Counted from the first letter of the stretch, positions 1 to 9,577 are shown. The stretch is 64,000 nucleotides of DNA from Pseudolabrys sp. Root1462 (GCF_001426945.1 NZ_LMFS01000001.1:1019757-1083756), one strand, 5' to 3'. Numbers and translations are program-made. The notes: a model not told the origin generated them from the sequence alone.

Positions 1-14
1 AGCGAATTCTGCAT
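1..14 (-). CDS. flgF: FlgF flagellar basal-body rod protein, first codons only
   Basis: Only the first five codons lie inside the window; they read MQNS followed by a CTN leucine codon. FlgF proteins of Rhizobiales commonly begin MQ(N/S)xLYVGLS, and flgF is often divergent from fliL in this group. A GGGGAG ribosome-binding site at 22-27 sits 7 bases from this ATG, whereas an in-frame-independent ATG at 21 would have no spacing. The identity is an inference from five residues plus context. Confidence 0.45.
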
Positions 15-400
15 CGGTCATCTCCCCTTGATTCCGACGCTGCCCGCCCTCCCGAGGCTGACCCCGTCGTGTGTCGAAGCGCTTTGGCTCTCCCAAGCCT
101 GACGCTTCTGGCGAACAAGGATTGCACCGACCGTGCCAACTCAAAAAACTTCGTTATTTCAATGGCTTGACGTTTTTGGGAGGTGTGGCGTCAAGGCAAA
201 AAACACCATAACGGCCGATATGACCCGGCAATTCTTGCCGCTTCGGGAACTTGGGAAAGGTTCTGTTAACCATACCGCCCCTAACGTGGCGCCACCGGCA
301 CCAATGGTGGCGGCGAGGGGGCGGCTTGTCGGCGCCGAGGCGGCACGGGAAGCCGACGCGGCGGGCGTTGCCCGACGAATGGGATTTCAGGGGATCGGTA
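15..400. other. Divergent flgF/fliL intergenic region
   Basis: This stretch of 386 bases has no convincing gene. It holds a TTAACCAT motif at 266-273, which is a CtrA half-site, and a dyad of CTTGACG (166-172) with CGTCAAG (189-195). It presumably carries the promoters for both flagellar units. I see no exact sigma-54 GG-N10-GC element. Short open frames across it look like noise. Confidence 0.5.
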
Positions 401-910
401 ATGGCCAAGGCGGCGAAGAAGGAAGCGGAACCGGAAGCCGAAACCGATGAAGCCCCCAAGAAGAGCAAACTGCCGTCGAAGAAGGTGATGATCATCGCCG
501 CGGCCGCACTTCTCGTGATCGGTGGCGGTGGCGTCGGGGCCTACATGTTTCTCGGTCACGGCGCCGAGAAGAAGGAAGAAGCCAAGAAGGAAGTGGTCAA
601 GCCCGCGACCTTCGTCGATCTGCCGGACGTGCTCGTCAACCTGTCGAGCGCCGGCTCCGATCGCACCCAGTATCTGAAAGTCAAAGTCGTTCTTGAACTG
701 CCGGACGCCGAATTGGTCCCGAAGATCCAGCCACTCATGCCGCGGGTGATGGACGCCTTCCAGACTTACTTGCGCGAATTGCGTCCGACCGATCTCGACG
801 GTTCGGCCGGTCTCTACCGGCTCAAGGAAGAACTCACGCGCCGCGTCAATGTCGCGGTGGCGCCGAACAAGGTGACCGCGGTTCTGTTCAAGGAAATCGT
901 CGTCCAGTAG
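401..910 (+). CDS. fliL: FliL flagellar basal body-associated protein
   Basis: FliL surrounds the stator units at the basal body and modulates motor torque. The 169 aa product has a Lys/Glu-rich cytoplasmic tail (residues 1-28), one membrane anchor of Ala/Val/Gly residues (about 29-52) and a periplasmic domain ending in the typical FliL C-terminus FKEIVVQ. I chose the ATG at 401 because AGGGG lies at 389-393 and the open frame upstream has no FliL character. It is the first gene of the unit leading to fliM, which starts 66 bases downstream. Confidence 0.93.
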   Translation: MAKAAKKEAEPEAETDEAPKKSKLPSKKVMIIAAAALLVIGGGGVGAYMFLGHGAEKKEEAKKEVVKPATFVDLPDVLVNLSSAGSDRTQYLKVKVVLELPDAELVPKIQPLMPRVMDAFQTYLRELRPTDLDGSAGLYRLKEELTRRVNVAVAPNKVTAVLFKEIVVQ

Positions 911-976
911 CGCAAAGCGGGCGACGGACGCGACAGCAGCTTTCGACTTCAGGCAAGACGGCAAAGTCAGACGAAT

Positions 977-2173
977 ATGGCGGGCAACGATCAGATCGAC
1001 CAGGAAGCGCTGAAGGCCGAATGGGGGCAGGCGCTGGAGGCCGAGCAGGGCACGGCCGGCGCTCCGCAGCATCCTGAAAGCGCCGCCGACGCCGCCGCCG
1101 CGCAATGGGCGGCGATGGTCGACGACACCGCCGGCTTCCAGTCCAATACCAAGGGCGGCGCCGAGCGCATCCTCAATCAGGAGGAAATCGACAATCTGCT
1201 CGGCTTCAGCCTTGCGGATGTGAACCTCAACGACAATTCCGGCATCCGCGCCATCATCGACTCGGCGATGGTGTCCTACGAGCGTCTGCCGATGCTCGAA
1301 ATCGTCTTCGACCGCCTCGTGCGGCTGATGACGACCTCGCTACGCAATTTCACCTCGGACAACGTCGAAGTCTCGCTAGACCGCATCACCTCCGTGCGTT
1401 TCGGCGACTATCTCAACTCCATCCCGCTGCCGGCGATCCTCGCCGTGTTCAAGGCCGAGGAGTGGGACAATTTCGGTCTGGCCACCGTCAATTCGAGCCT
1501 CATCTATTCGATCATCGACGTCTTGCTCGGCGGCCGCCGCGGCGCCTCGGCGGTGCGCATCGAGGGCCGGCCCTATACGACGATCGAGACCAGTCTGGTC
1601 AAGCGCATGATCGAGGTCGTGCTCGCCGATGCCGAGCTCGCCTTCAAGCCGCTGTCGCCGGTCAAGTTCAACATCGACCGCCTGGAGACCAATCCGCGCT
1701 TCGCCGCGATCTCGCGGCCGGCCAACGCCGCGATCCTGGTGCGCCTGCGCATCGACATGGAAGATCGCGGCGGCAACATCGAATTGCTGCTGCCTTACGC
1801 GACCATCGAACCGATCCGCGCCACGCTTCTCCAGATGTTCATGGGCGAGAAGTTCGGCCGCGACCAGATCTGGGAAGGCCATCTCGCGACCGAAATCGGC
1901 CAGGCGGAGATCGGCGTCGACGCCGTGCTCTACGAGGAGCACCTGCCGCTTCGGCGGATGATGAAGCTCAAGGTCGGCGATACGCTGATGCTCGAACTCA
2001 AGCCCGACGCCACGGTGAAACTGCGCTGCGGCGACGTCACCTTGACGGAGGGCCGCATGGGCAAGGTCGGCGACCGCATAGCGGTGCGCGTCACCAAGAA
2101 CCTGCGCAAGCCGCGCACCACCTTCGCCATGTTCGAGAAAGCCGACGAGAAAATCCGCATGGAGACGCAGTGA
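977..2173 (+). CDS. fliM: FliM flagellar motor switch protein
   Basis: FliM is the C-ring switch protein that binds phospho-CheY and sets rotation direction. The CheY-binding motif LNQEEIDNLL lies at residues 66-75. In enterobacterial FliM this motif is at the extreme N-terminus, so this protein (398 aa) carries about 60 extra Ala/Glu-rich N-terminal residues. The middle domain (about 100-290) and the C-terminal SpoA-like domain (about 320-395, with LKVGDTLMLELKPD) are intact. The stop codon overlaps the next start (TGATG at 2171-2175), indicating translational coupling. Confidence 0.97.
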   Translation: MAGNDQIDQEALKAEWGQALEAEQGTAGAPQHPESAADAAAAQWAAMVDDTAGFQSNTKGGAERILNQEEIDNLLGFSLADVNLNDNSGIRAIIDSAMVSYERLPMLEIVFDRLVRLMTTSLRNFTSDNVEVSLDRITSVRFGDYLNSIPLPAILAVFKAEEWDNFGLATVNSSLIYSIIDVLLGGRRGASAVRIEGRPYTTIETSLVKRMIEVVLADAELAFKPLSPVKFNIDRLETNPRFAAISRPANAAILVRLRIDMEDRGGNIELLLPYATIEPIRATLLQMFMGEKFGRDQIWEGHLATEIGQAEIGVDAVLYEEHLPLRRMMKLKVGDTLMLELKPDATVKLRCGDVTLTEGRMGKVGDRIAVRVTKNLRKPRTTFAMFEKADEKIRMETQ

Positions 2174-2616
2174 TGTACCAATACGGCTACCTCATCGAAA
2201 GCATGGTGTCCGTGCTGCTTCTGATGACGATCCTTTACTGCGTGCGCCTCAACAAGCAAATCCGCCTGCTCAAGGCCGACGAGCAATCGCTGCGCGCCAC
2301 CATCGGCGAACTCATCACCGCCACCGAGATCGCCGAGCGCGCCATCGGCGGGCTCAAGGCGACGATGCGCGAAGGCGAGCAGGCGCTCGGCGAGCGCATC
2401 AAGCGGACCGAGGCGATGTCGGGCGACCTGGAGCGTCAGCTTGTTGCCGGCGAACAGCTTCTCGGCCGGCTCGTGCGCATTACCGAAGCCGGCCGCCCCA
2501 CCGAAGCCGTGTCGCCGCAGCCGGCGGTGCCGAACGCTTTCGCGGTGGCCGCCGCCGCGCAAGCCTTCGCCGAACGCTCGCGCGCGCGCCTGCAGGGTGA
2601 CGGGCTCGCTGCATGA
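2173..2616 (+). CDS. DUF6468 flagellar-locus membrane protein
   Basis: This 147 aa protein of unknown function has one N-terminal membrane segment (about residues 8-24), a charged region likely to form a coiled coil (about 30-105) and an Ala-rich end. Proteins of this type, classed as DUF6468, lie between fliM and a motE-like gene in Rhizobiales flagellar clusters. The start overlaps the fliM stop and the stop overlaps the next ATG (ATGA at 2613-2616), so the three genes are tightly coupled. A role in flagellar assembly or motor function is inferred from position only. Confidence 0.8.
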   Translation: MYQYGYLIESMVSVLLLMTILYCVRLNKQIRLLKADEQSLRATIGELITATEIAERAIGGLKATMREGEQALGERIKRTEAMSGDLERQLVAGEQLLGRLVRITEAGRPTEAVSPQPAVPNAFAVAAAAQAFAERSRARLQGDGLAA

Positions 2617-3608
2617 TCAAGTTCGCCCGCGATTTTCGGCTCATTCCGATCGTCCTACTGGCGACGATCTCGCTGTTTGTGCTGAAGGTCACGGGCCTGG
2701 TGTTCGATGGCGGCTATACGCTCGGCGAGCGCATGCGCGCCCACGCCAATCCAGACGGCATTACGGTCACGACCCGCGACAGTGTTCCGGACTATCCGCG
2801 CATCGTTGTCGCCGAAGAACCGAAGATGCCCGATGTGCAGACTGCCGTGCAGCGCGGTCAGTGGGCGCCGGCGATGTTCAACTTCGGCGGCGTGCGCCGC
2901 GCGCCGAAGGATAGCGATGTCACCGGGTCGGTCGACGCCGACAAGACAGCAACGCTGCCGAAGATCGGCGACAAGAATGCCGACAACAACATCGTCACCG
3001 GATCGTCCGGCGGTGGCGGTCATGGCGCCAGTCCGCCGCCGCCCGCGGGACAGCCGCCGGCCGAGCCGCTGAAGACCAGCGAAACGCCCCCACCCGGCAC
3101 CAAGCTCGAAGTCGGCAGCGATGCCGTGCCGCTGACGCCGGGCAAGATCAATTCGCCCGGTGAGCGGGCCATTCTCAATCGCCTGCAGGACCGCCGCGAA
3201 ACGCTCGACAATCGCGACAAGCAGCTCGACATGCGCGAGAGCCTGATCAAAGCCGCGGAAAAGCGGCTCGAAGCCAAGGTCGGCGAACTGAAAGACGTCG
3301 AGTCCCGCATCAGGGTCGAGAGCAATGCGCGGGACAAGGCCGAGCAGGAGCGGCTCAAGGGTCTCGTCGCCATGTATGAGAACATGAAGCCGAAGGATGC
3401 CGCGCGCATCTTCGACCGGCTCGATCTCAAAATCCTCGTCGACCTCTCGACTGCGATGAAGCCAGTTACCATGTCCGCCGTGCTGGCGCAGATGACGCCG
3501 GAGGCTGCCGAACGGCTGACCGTCGAGCTCGCCACCCGGGCCAGCGCCTCCCGCGCGCAGGACACCGACAACCTGCCGAAAATCGAAGGCAGCGCGAGCC
3601 GGAATTGA
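2613..3608 (+). CDS. MotE-like protein with MgtE N-terminal-type domain
   Basis: The product (331 aa) has an N-terminal membrane anchor (about 10-30), a Pro/Gly-rich periplasmic linker (about 120-170), a coiled-coil segment (about 185-245) and a C-terminal helical domain. The last contains MKPKDAARIFDRLDL and AQMTPEAAERL, typical of the MgtE intracellular-N/MotE fold. In rhizobia MotE is a periplasmic chaperone for the motility protein MotC; equivalence here is inferred. It begins inside the stop codon of the DUF6468 gene. Confidence 0.8.
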   Translation: MIKFARDFRLIPIVLLATISLFVLKVTGLVFDGGYTLGERMRAHANPDGITVTTRDSVPDYPRIVVAEEPKMPDVQTAVQRGQWAPAMFNFGGVRRAPKDSDVTGSVDADKTATLPKIGDKNADNNIVTGSSGGGGHGASPPPPAGQPPAEPLKTSETPPPGTKLEVGSDAVPLTPGKINSPGERAILNRLQDRRETLDNRDKQLDMRESLIKAAEKRLEAKVGELKDVESRIRVESNARDKAEQERLKGLVAMYENMKPKDAARIFDRLDLKILVDLSTAMKPVTMSAVLAQMTPEAAERLTVELATRASASRAQDTDNLPKIEGSASRN

Positions 3609-3659
3609 GCGAATTAGGCGGTAACCGCCGACCGATAGGGCGGCCTTTTGGCCGAACGG

Positions 3660-3674
3660 TTAAGCCGACGTTAA
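3660..3674 (+). promoter_or_regulatory. CtrA box TTAA-N7-TTAA before the TPR gene
   Basis: TTAA at 3660-3663 and TTAA at 3671-3674 are separated by exactly seven bases, followed by AC. This is an exact match to the full CtrA binding consensus of alphaproteobacteria. It lies about 50 bases before the start of the large TPR gene, in the only sizeable gap of the fliL unit. Regulation by CtrA is inferred from the motif. Confidence 0.6.
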
Positions 3675-3724
3675 ACGCCCTTCCTTAGGTTTGGACCCGG
3701 CAAATCCGCCCTGTGGAAGACGGC

Positions 3725-6700
3725 ATGAAGCCTCGTCCTGCCAGCGCCAAACCGCCTGCCCTGCGCGCGCTCGTCGTCGCGGGACGATGGGTCATGGCGG
3801 TCGCCTTCGTCGCGGTCGCCGCGCTGTCCCCGGCGTGCGCCGACGACGCAGTGAAGGGCGAAGTCAAATCCTCGATCGTCGGCGGCTATGGCCGGCTGGT
3901 GTTCCGCTTCGACGAGCCCGTCGATGCCAAGGTCCGTGTCGCCGGCGCGATCCTGGTGATCGAGTTCAAGAAGCCCGTTGCCGTCGCCGTCGAACGGCTC
4001 AACAGCAGCGCGTCGGAATATGTCAGCGCTGCGCGCAGCGATCCCGACGGCAAGGCGGTGCGCATCGCGCTCGCCGGCCGCTTCCGCGTCAACGTCATCC
4101 CGGCGGCCGAGCGACTGTTCGTGGACCTGCTGCCGGAGAACTGGTCCGGCTTGATGCCCGGCCTGCCGCAGGACGTGGTGGACGAGCTGGCGAACCGCGC
4201 CCGTGTCGCGGAGCTTGCCGCTCGCAAGGCGCGCGCCGCCAGCAAGGCGGATGCGATGCCGCCGATCCGCGTCAAGGTCGTCAAGCTGCCGACCTTCATG
4301 CGTTATGTATTCGATCTGCCCCCCGGCGCGAATGTCACGCCCGAGCTGGCCGATGGCAAATTCAAGCTGCACTTCAATCAGGCGCTGAAGTGGGATCTTG
4401 CCGATGTCGCCGCGACATTGCCGACGACGCTGAAGTCAGTGCGGCCGGAGGCCGAGTTCGATTCCGTCGCGGTGGTGTTTGCTCTCAACGGCTCACCGGA
4501 AACGCGCGCGTTCCGTGAGGACAACAGTTTCGTCGTCGACATCGGCCGCGATCTGAGTGCCGGCATCGCACAGCAATTGCCGGCGCAGCTCCCGGCTGCC
4601 GTCGTCGCGCCGGTCGCAGCGCAGATCACGCCGCCGGAAACTGTGCCGGCCAAAGACGCGGCGAAGGATAGCGCGGCTCCGGAGCTGCCGGCCTTGAAGG
4701 ATGCTCCCTCGCTCAAGGATGCACCGCCGGCAAACGACGCGCCGCAACCGGCGCCGGCGCCGAAAGCCGAACTGCAGCGTCCCGCCGAGTCCAAGCTTGC
4801 GAGCGCGCCGTCGGTGAAGCCCGCGGAAACAGCTCCCGCGCCGACCCAGCCGACGATGGCAGTTGCCGCCAAGCCGCATGCTCCTGCTGAGGCCAAGCCC
4901 GCCGTCAAGGTCGTGGCGGCCGCTGCCGCAGCGGAGACCGACCAGGGTGGCGCGATGGCCGCGCTGGCGTCGGCTTCGAGCAACGATCTGCGGGTCAGCT
5001 TGCCTTTCGCGCAGCCGACGCCGGCGGCGATGTTTCGCCGCGGCGATACCCTGTGGCTGGTGTTCGACAGCGGCAAGAAGATCGACGTCTCGAAACTTTC
5101 GACCAGGTACGGCAGCATCGTGCGCCAGGCCACCTTCGAACGCGGTGGCAGTGGTGAGGGCATCGTGCGCTTGCGCCTGACGCGGCCGCAGATGGCGAGC
5201 CTGGAGTCCGATGACAACGGCTGGGTGCTGAAGGTCGGCGATGCGGTCGCCGCTCCGCCGGCGCCGCTGTCGATTTCGCGGGCCATCAACGGCAACAAGC
5301 GCGGCATTGTTATTCCGCTGCAGCAGGCCGGCACCTTGCATCAGCTCACCGATCCCGATCTCGGCACCCGCCTGATGATCGTGACGGCGCTGGCGCCGGC
5401 GCGCGGCATCATGCAGCCGCAGGATTTCGTCGAACTGCACGTCCTGCAGTCCATGCAGGGCGTCGCGCTGGCTCCAATCGCCGACGACGTCGCGGTCGAT
5501 GTCAACGCCGAGCAGATCACCATTACGCGGCCCGGCGGCTTGTCGCTGTCGGCTGACAGCGTCGTGCAGCAGCAGCAGATGACGCCGAGTTTCCGCGAGG
5601 GCTCGTTCGACCCCGATGTGTGGCAGCATGACAAGACGGCGCCGTTCGAGCCGCGGCAGTCCGTGCTGATCGCGGCGGCCGCGGCAGCCGGCGAAGGCAC
5701 CAAACGCGCGGCACGCTACAATCTCGCGCGCTTCTACATCGCCAACGACATGGGCGCCGAGGCGCAGGGCGTGCTCTCGATCGCACTCGGAGACAAGACC
5801 AACGCCGGCGACGATGTCACCGGCTCCACGCTGAAGGCCCTCGCCAATGTCATGATGCACCGTCCCGAGGACGCGCTGAAGGACATTGCCGATCCCGACA
5901 TCGCCAACCAGCAGACCGCGCCGATCTGGCGCGCCGTGGCGCATGCGCGTCTCGGCCAATGGTCGCAGGCCCACGGCGAGTTCAAGGCGCTCGATGCGGC
6001 GATCGGCAAGCTGCCGATGGATCTGCAGCGCATGGTCATGCTCGACCGCATGCGCACCGACATCGAAGTGCGCGACTTCGACGGCGCCAACCGCATCGCC
6101 AACGATTTCGAGACCATCAAGGTGCCCGACGATATGGCCCCGGCGCTTGCGGTGCTCAAGGGCCGGCTGGCCGAAGGGTTCGGCCGCAAGGAAGAGGCGC
6201 TGGTGCAGTATCGCGCCGCCGTGATGTCGCCGAACCGCCGGGCCGCGGCCCAGGCGCGGCTGCGCGAGATCGACCTGATGTCGAAGAGCGGCGCCATGAC
6301 GCGCAACGAAATGATCCACGAACTGGAAACGCTGACCACCGTGTGGCGTGGCGACGAGACCGAGACGCAGGGCCTGCAGATGCTGGCGCACCTCTACACC
6401 GAGGATGGCCGCTATCGCGACGCGTTCCACGTCATGCGCACGGCCCTGCTGGCGCATCCGAATTCCGCGCTGACGCGCAAGATTCAGGATGAGGCGGCGG
6501 CGACTTTCGACAGCCTGTTCCTCGGCGGCAAGGGCGACAGCCTGCCGCCGGTCGAGGCGCTGGCGCTGTTCTACGATTACCGCGAACTGACGCCGATCGG
6601 CCGACGCGGCGACGAGATGATCCGCAAGCTGGCGGAGCGCCTTGTGGCGGTCGATCTGCTCGATCAGGCGGCCGAACTGTTGCAGCACCAGGTCGATCAC

Positions 6701-7426
6701 CGCCTGCAGGGCGCGGCGCGCGCGCAGGTCGCGACGCGGCTGGCGACGATCTACCTGATGAATCACAAACCGGACTATGCTCTGACGACGCTGCAGAAGA
6801 CGCGCTCATCGGATCTGTCGAACGAACTGCGCGACCAGCGGCTGCTGCTCGAGGCGCGGGCGTTGTCCGACGTCGGACGCAACGAACTGGCGCTGGAAAT
6901 CGTCGGCAGCATCGAGGGCCGCGAGGCCATGCGGCTGCGCGCCGACATCGAATGGTCGGCCAAGCACTGGCGCGCCGCGGCCGAGCAGCTCGAACTGATG
7001 CTGGGCGACCGCTGGAAGGATTTCCGCCCGCTCGACGATGCCGAACGCGCCGACGTGTTGCGCGCCGCCATCGGCTATTCGCTGAGCGATGAATCGATCG
7101 GGCTCATCCGCATGCGGGAGAAATACGCGGCCAAGATGGCCGGCACGCCGGACGCCCGGGCTTTCGATGTGGTGAGTGCGCCGATCGGCGCCGGCTCCGA
7201 CGAATTCCGCTCCGTCGCCGGCAAGGTCGCCAGCATCGACACGCTCGATGCTTTCCTCAGCGATCTCAACAAGCGGTTCGGCGCGGGTCTGGAGAAACTA
7301 CCCGAGCCCAAGAAAGCGGCGCCTGTGAGTGCTCCGCAATCGTCGCTGACCAAACCGGCCGCGCCGCAGACCGCGAAGGCCGATCCGGCGCCGACCGGTT
7401 CGATCCGTCGCCAGGCGCGCAATTAG
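3725..7426 (+). CDS. Large exported TPR protein of the flagellar locus
   Basis: The product has 1233 residues. An N-terminal hydrophobic segment ending near SPACADD (about residues 15-40) looks like a signal peptide. Next comes a beta-rich region resembling an AMIN-type domain (about 45-270). A long Ala/Pro/Lys linker follows (about 275-410), then a second beta-rich region and a helical TPR array over the last half. I chose the ATG at 3725 because GGAAGA at 3715-3720 spaces well; GTG at 3713 is the alternative. The locus and the CtrA box suggest a flagellar or cell-envelope role, but the exact function is unknown. Confidence 0.8.
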   Translation: MKPRPASAKPPALRALVVAGRWVMAVAFVAVAALSPACADDAVKGEVKSSIVGGYGRLVFRFDEPVDAKVRVAGAILVIEFKKPVAVAVERLNSSASEYVSAARSDPDGKAVRIALAGRFRVNVIPAAERLFVDLLPENWSGLMPGLPQDVVDELANRARVAELAARKARAASKADAMPPIRVKVVKLPTFMRYVFDLPPGANVTPELADGKFKLHFNQALKWDLADVAATLPTTLKSVRPEAEFDSVAVVFALNGSPETRAFREDNSFVVDIGRDLSAGIAQQLPAQLPAAVVAPVAAQITPPETVPAKDAAKDSAAPELPALKDAPSLKDAPPANDAPQPAPAPKAELQRPAESKLASAPSVKPAETAPAPTQPTMAVAAKPHAPAEAKPAVKVVAAAAAAETDQGGAMAALASASSNDLRVSLPFAQPTPAAMFRRGDTLWLVFDSGKKIDVSKLSTRYGSIVRQATFERGGSGEGIVRLRLTRPQMASLESDDNGWVLKVGDAVAAPPAPLSISRAINGNKRGIVIPLQQAGTLHQLTDPDLGTRLMIVTALAPARGIMQPQDFVELHVLQSMQGVALAPIADDVAVDVNAEQITITRPGGLSLSADSVVQQQQMTPSFREGSFDPDVWQHDKTAPFEPRQSVLIAAAAAAGEGTKRAARYNLARFYIANDMGAEAQGVLSIALGDKTNAGDDVTGSTLKALANVMMHRPEDALKDIADPDIANQQTAPIWRAVAHARLGQWSQAHGEFKALDAAIGKLPMDLQRMVMLDRMRTDIEVRDFDGANRIANDFETIKVPDDMAPALAVLKGRLAEGFGRKEEALVQYRAAVMSPNRRAAAQARLREIDLMSKSGAMTRNEMIHELETLTTVWRGDETETQGLQMLAHLYTEDGRYRDAFHVMRTALLAHPNSALTRKIQDEAAATFDSLFLGGKGDSLPPVEALALFYDYRELTPIGRRGDEMIRKLAERLVAVDLLDQAAELLQHQVDHRLQGAARAQVATRLATIYLMNHKPDYALTTLQKTRSSDLSNELRDQRLLLEARALSDVGRNELALEIVGSIEGREAMRLRADIEWSAKHWRAAAEQLELMLGDRWKDFRPLDDAERADVLRAAIGYSLSDESIGLIRMREKYAAKMAGTPDARAFDVVSAPIGAGSDEFRSVAGKVASIDTLDAFLSDLNKRFGAGLEKLPEPKKAAPVSAPQSSLTKPAAPQTAKADPAPTGSIRRQARN

Positions 7427-7442
7427 CGCCTTTGGGCGATAT

Positions 7443-8210
7443 CTAGTTTCCGTAACTCTGGATCAGCGAGCCGGCGACCAGACTCCAGCCGTCCACCAGC
7501 ACGAAGAAGATCAGCTTGAACGGCAGCGAGACCGTCACCGGCGGCAGCATCATCATGCCCATCGACATCAGGATCGACGCGACGACGAGGTCGATGATCA
7601 GGAAGGGCAGGAACAGCAGGAAGCCGATCTCGAAGGCGCGCTTGAGTTCGGAAATCATGAAGGCCGGAATCAGCACGCGCAGCGACAACTGATCGGGCGT
7701 CGCCGGCGGCGGCTGCTTGGTCATGTCGATAAAGAGCTTGAGATCCTTCTCACGCACGTTCTTCTGCATGAAGGCGCGTAGTGGCACGGAGCCGCGTTCG
7801 AATGCCTGCTCGACGGTGATCTGATTGGCGACCAGCGGCTGGATGGCGCTGTCATAGGCCTGCTGCAGCGTCGGGCCCATCACGAAAGCGGTGAGGAAGA
7901 GCGCGAGCGCCATGATGACGGCGTTCGGCGGCGCGGTCGCGGTGCCGAGCGCGGTGCGAAGCAGCGACAGCACGACGACGATACGCGTGAACGACGTCAT
8001 CATCACGAGGATCGACGGCGCCAGCGACAGCACCGTCAACAACGCGATCAGCTGGATGACGCGCTCGGTCAGGCCGTTGTTCTGCGGGCCGCCGAAATTG
8101 ATGCTCACGTCCTGCGCGGCGGCTGGCGCTGCGAGGATGAGGAGGAACCCTGTTACACCAACCGCCACCGTCACAAGTTGACGAACTCGGCGGTCGGACA
8201 CTGCTATCAA
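7443..8210 (-). CDS. fliP: FliP flagellar export gate protein
   Basis: FliP forms the core of the flagellar type III export gate with FliQ and FliR. The 255 aa protein has an N-terminal signal-like segment ending AAPAAAQ, then family landmarks MTSFTRIVVVLSLLR and FEIGFLLFLPFLIIDLVVAS, and ends in a hydrophobic segment with DGWSLVAGSL. The likely start is TTG at 8210-8208, overlapping the fliO stop (TTGA); GTG at 8201 is an alternative. Together with fliO it is inverted relative to the rest of the locus. Confidence 0.95.
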   Translation of the reverse strand: MIAVSDRRVRQLVTVAVGVTGFLLILAAPAAAQDVSINFGGPQNNGLTERVIQLIALLTVLSLAPSILVMMTSFTRIVVVLSLLRTALGTATAPPNAVIMALALFLTAFVMGPTLQQAYDSAIQPLVANQITVEQAFERGSVPLRAFMQKNVREKDLKLFIDMTKQPPPATPDQLSLRVLIPAFMISELKRAFEIGFLLFLPFLIIDLVVASILMSMGMMMLPPVTVSLPFKLIFFVLVDGWSLVAGSLIQSYGN

Positions 8211-9289
8211 GTTTTTCCCGGAGGACGGCCGAGCAGGGAGGCCATCTCCTCCTCGAGGCTGTCATAGACAGACTTGCCGGCGGGCGCCGGCTTGGCGGTC
8301 GGGTTCGCACGCGGCATTTCGGGCTTGGCCGGCGCCAAAGTCGGCTCGATGCGCGGCTCAAACTTGGCGTCGAGCTTCGGCTCGGCCCGCGCTTCGATCT
8401 TCTCCGCAACCGGCTCGATGCGCGGATCGACGCGCAGCTTGTATTCGCGGCGCGGCACTTCGACCGGCTTCGGCGGCACCGGCGGGGCAGGTTGCGCGGC
8501 AAGCGGATCGGTCACCGCCGCGCGGCTTTCGACGGCGGGCGCGCGGCGCAGCGCGGCTTCGAGCTGCTGGGCCATTTCGGCGAGGTTGTGATCGGTCTGC
8601 GGCGCGGTGCCGGGCTCATACTCCGGCTGCGGCACGGCGGGAGCGACCTGAGGCGCGGCTTGCGGCGTCGCCATGCGCGGCGCTTCGTGGCGTGCGACGG
8701 GCGCAACCGGCGGCGCGGCCGGGGCAACGGGTGGGGCGACGTCCGGCGGCGCGAGACGGCCGGACAATTCAGCGGCGAGACCGGACAGGCTGTCAGACGA
8801 AGCCGGCCGCGGCCGGGCGCCCGGCTCCGGCGCATGCCACGGCTCTTCGGTCGCGGGCGCACGATAGGGCCGCGGCGGCGGCAGAGGCGCCGATTCGGTG
8901 ACCGGCTGCAGCGGGAAACCGGTATCGAGCGCGGGCGCCTGGCGCAGCGCCGGCTCGGCCGGCCGCGGCGACGGTTCCGGCGTGCGCGGCGCGGCAGGCG
9001 CGGCGCGCACGATATTCTGTTCGACGACGACGTCGGTCGGTCCGCCGATCATCATCAGATGTTCGACATTGTCGCGGCGGATCAGCACCAGGCGGCGGCG
9101 GCCATCGACGGTGGCGGCATCAATCACCGCCAGCCGTGGTTGCCGGCCACGCGCACTGCCGCCGCCGAGGCGATCGGCAGCGAACCGGCGCACCAGCCAG
9201 GCCGTCAGGGCAATCAGCGCCAGCACCGCGGCAAAGGCGATGAAGAACTTCGCCGGGAGCGGCATTTCCGAGCCGAAGAGGTCGAACAT
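8207..9289 (-). CDS. fliO: FliO-like flagellar biosynthesis protein with long Pro/Ala tail
   Basis: FliO assists assembly of the FliP ring. The first 95 or so residues fit a FliO domain: one membrane segment (about 14-34) followed by a small beta domain with RLVLIRRDNVEHLMMIGG. The remaining roughly 265 residues are rich in Pro, Ala and charged residues and lack a recognisable fold, giving 360 aa against about 100-150 for enterobacterial FliO. The stop overlaps the fliP start, so the two are co-translated. Confidence 0.8.
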   Translation of the reverse strand: MFDLFGSEMPLPAKFFIAFAAVLALIALTAWLVRRFAADRLGGGSARGRQPRLAVIDAATVDGRRRLVLIRRDNVEHLMMIGGPTDVVVEQNIVRAAPAAPRTPEPSPRPAEPALRQAPALDTGFPLQPVTESAPLPPPRPYRAPATEEPWHAPEPGARPRPASSDSLSGLAAELSGRLAPPDVAPPVAPAAPPVAPVARHEAPRMATPQAAPQVAPAVPQPEYEPGTAPQTDHNLAEMAQQLEAALRRAPAVESRAAVTDPLAAQPAPPVPPKPVEVPRREYKLRVDPRIEPVAEKIEARAEPKLDAKFEPRIEPTLAPAKPEMPRANPTAKPAPAGKSVYDSLEEEMASLLGRPPGKT

Positions 9290-9482
9290 CGATGCGCTCC
9301 GTGACTGTCAAGTCGCGACCTTGGGGCAAGGATCGCGTGAATAGTTAACGCAAACCGGCACGATCTGCCGCCCCGAGGACCAATAGAATCTTAACAAATT
9401 TACGGCCGCTTGGCATCTGGCTTCGTATTTCCAAATATCGAGCATGGTTAACCGGCCCGCTTTCTGGGGCCGGAACCGGCCT

Positions 9483-9501
9483 TTTACCATTCATTAACCA
9501 T
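9483..9501 (+). promoter_or_regulatory. CtrA-like box upstream of flgB
   Basis: TTTA (9483-9486), seven bases, then TTAAC (9494-9498) match the CtrA consensus TTAA-N7-TTAAC with one mismatch, and the second half continues as TTAACCAT. Other TTAAC half-sites lie nearby at 9345, 9391, 9448 and 9559, unusually dense for a GC-rich genome. The site is about 80 bases before flgB, within the divergent fliO/flgB region. Confidence 0.45.
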
Positions 9502-9577
9502 ACGCCCGGCAAAGTCTGCCTAGTGGGCTTCGCGCCGCGAAGCAAGCGGGGCGATTCCTTAACGAACCGAGGGCGGC

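Noticed and set aside
4493-6766. 757-codon open frame opposite the TPR gene
   Set aside because: Antisense mirror of a GC-rich coding region; Arg/His/Gln-rich product with no family, while the plus strand encodes a well-structured protein.
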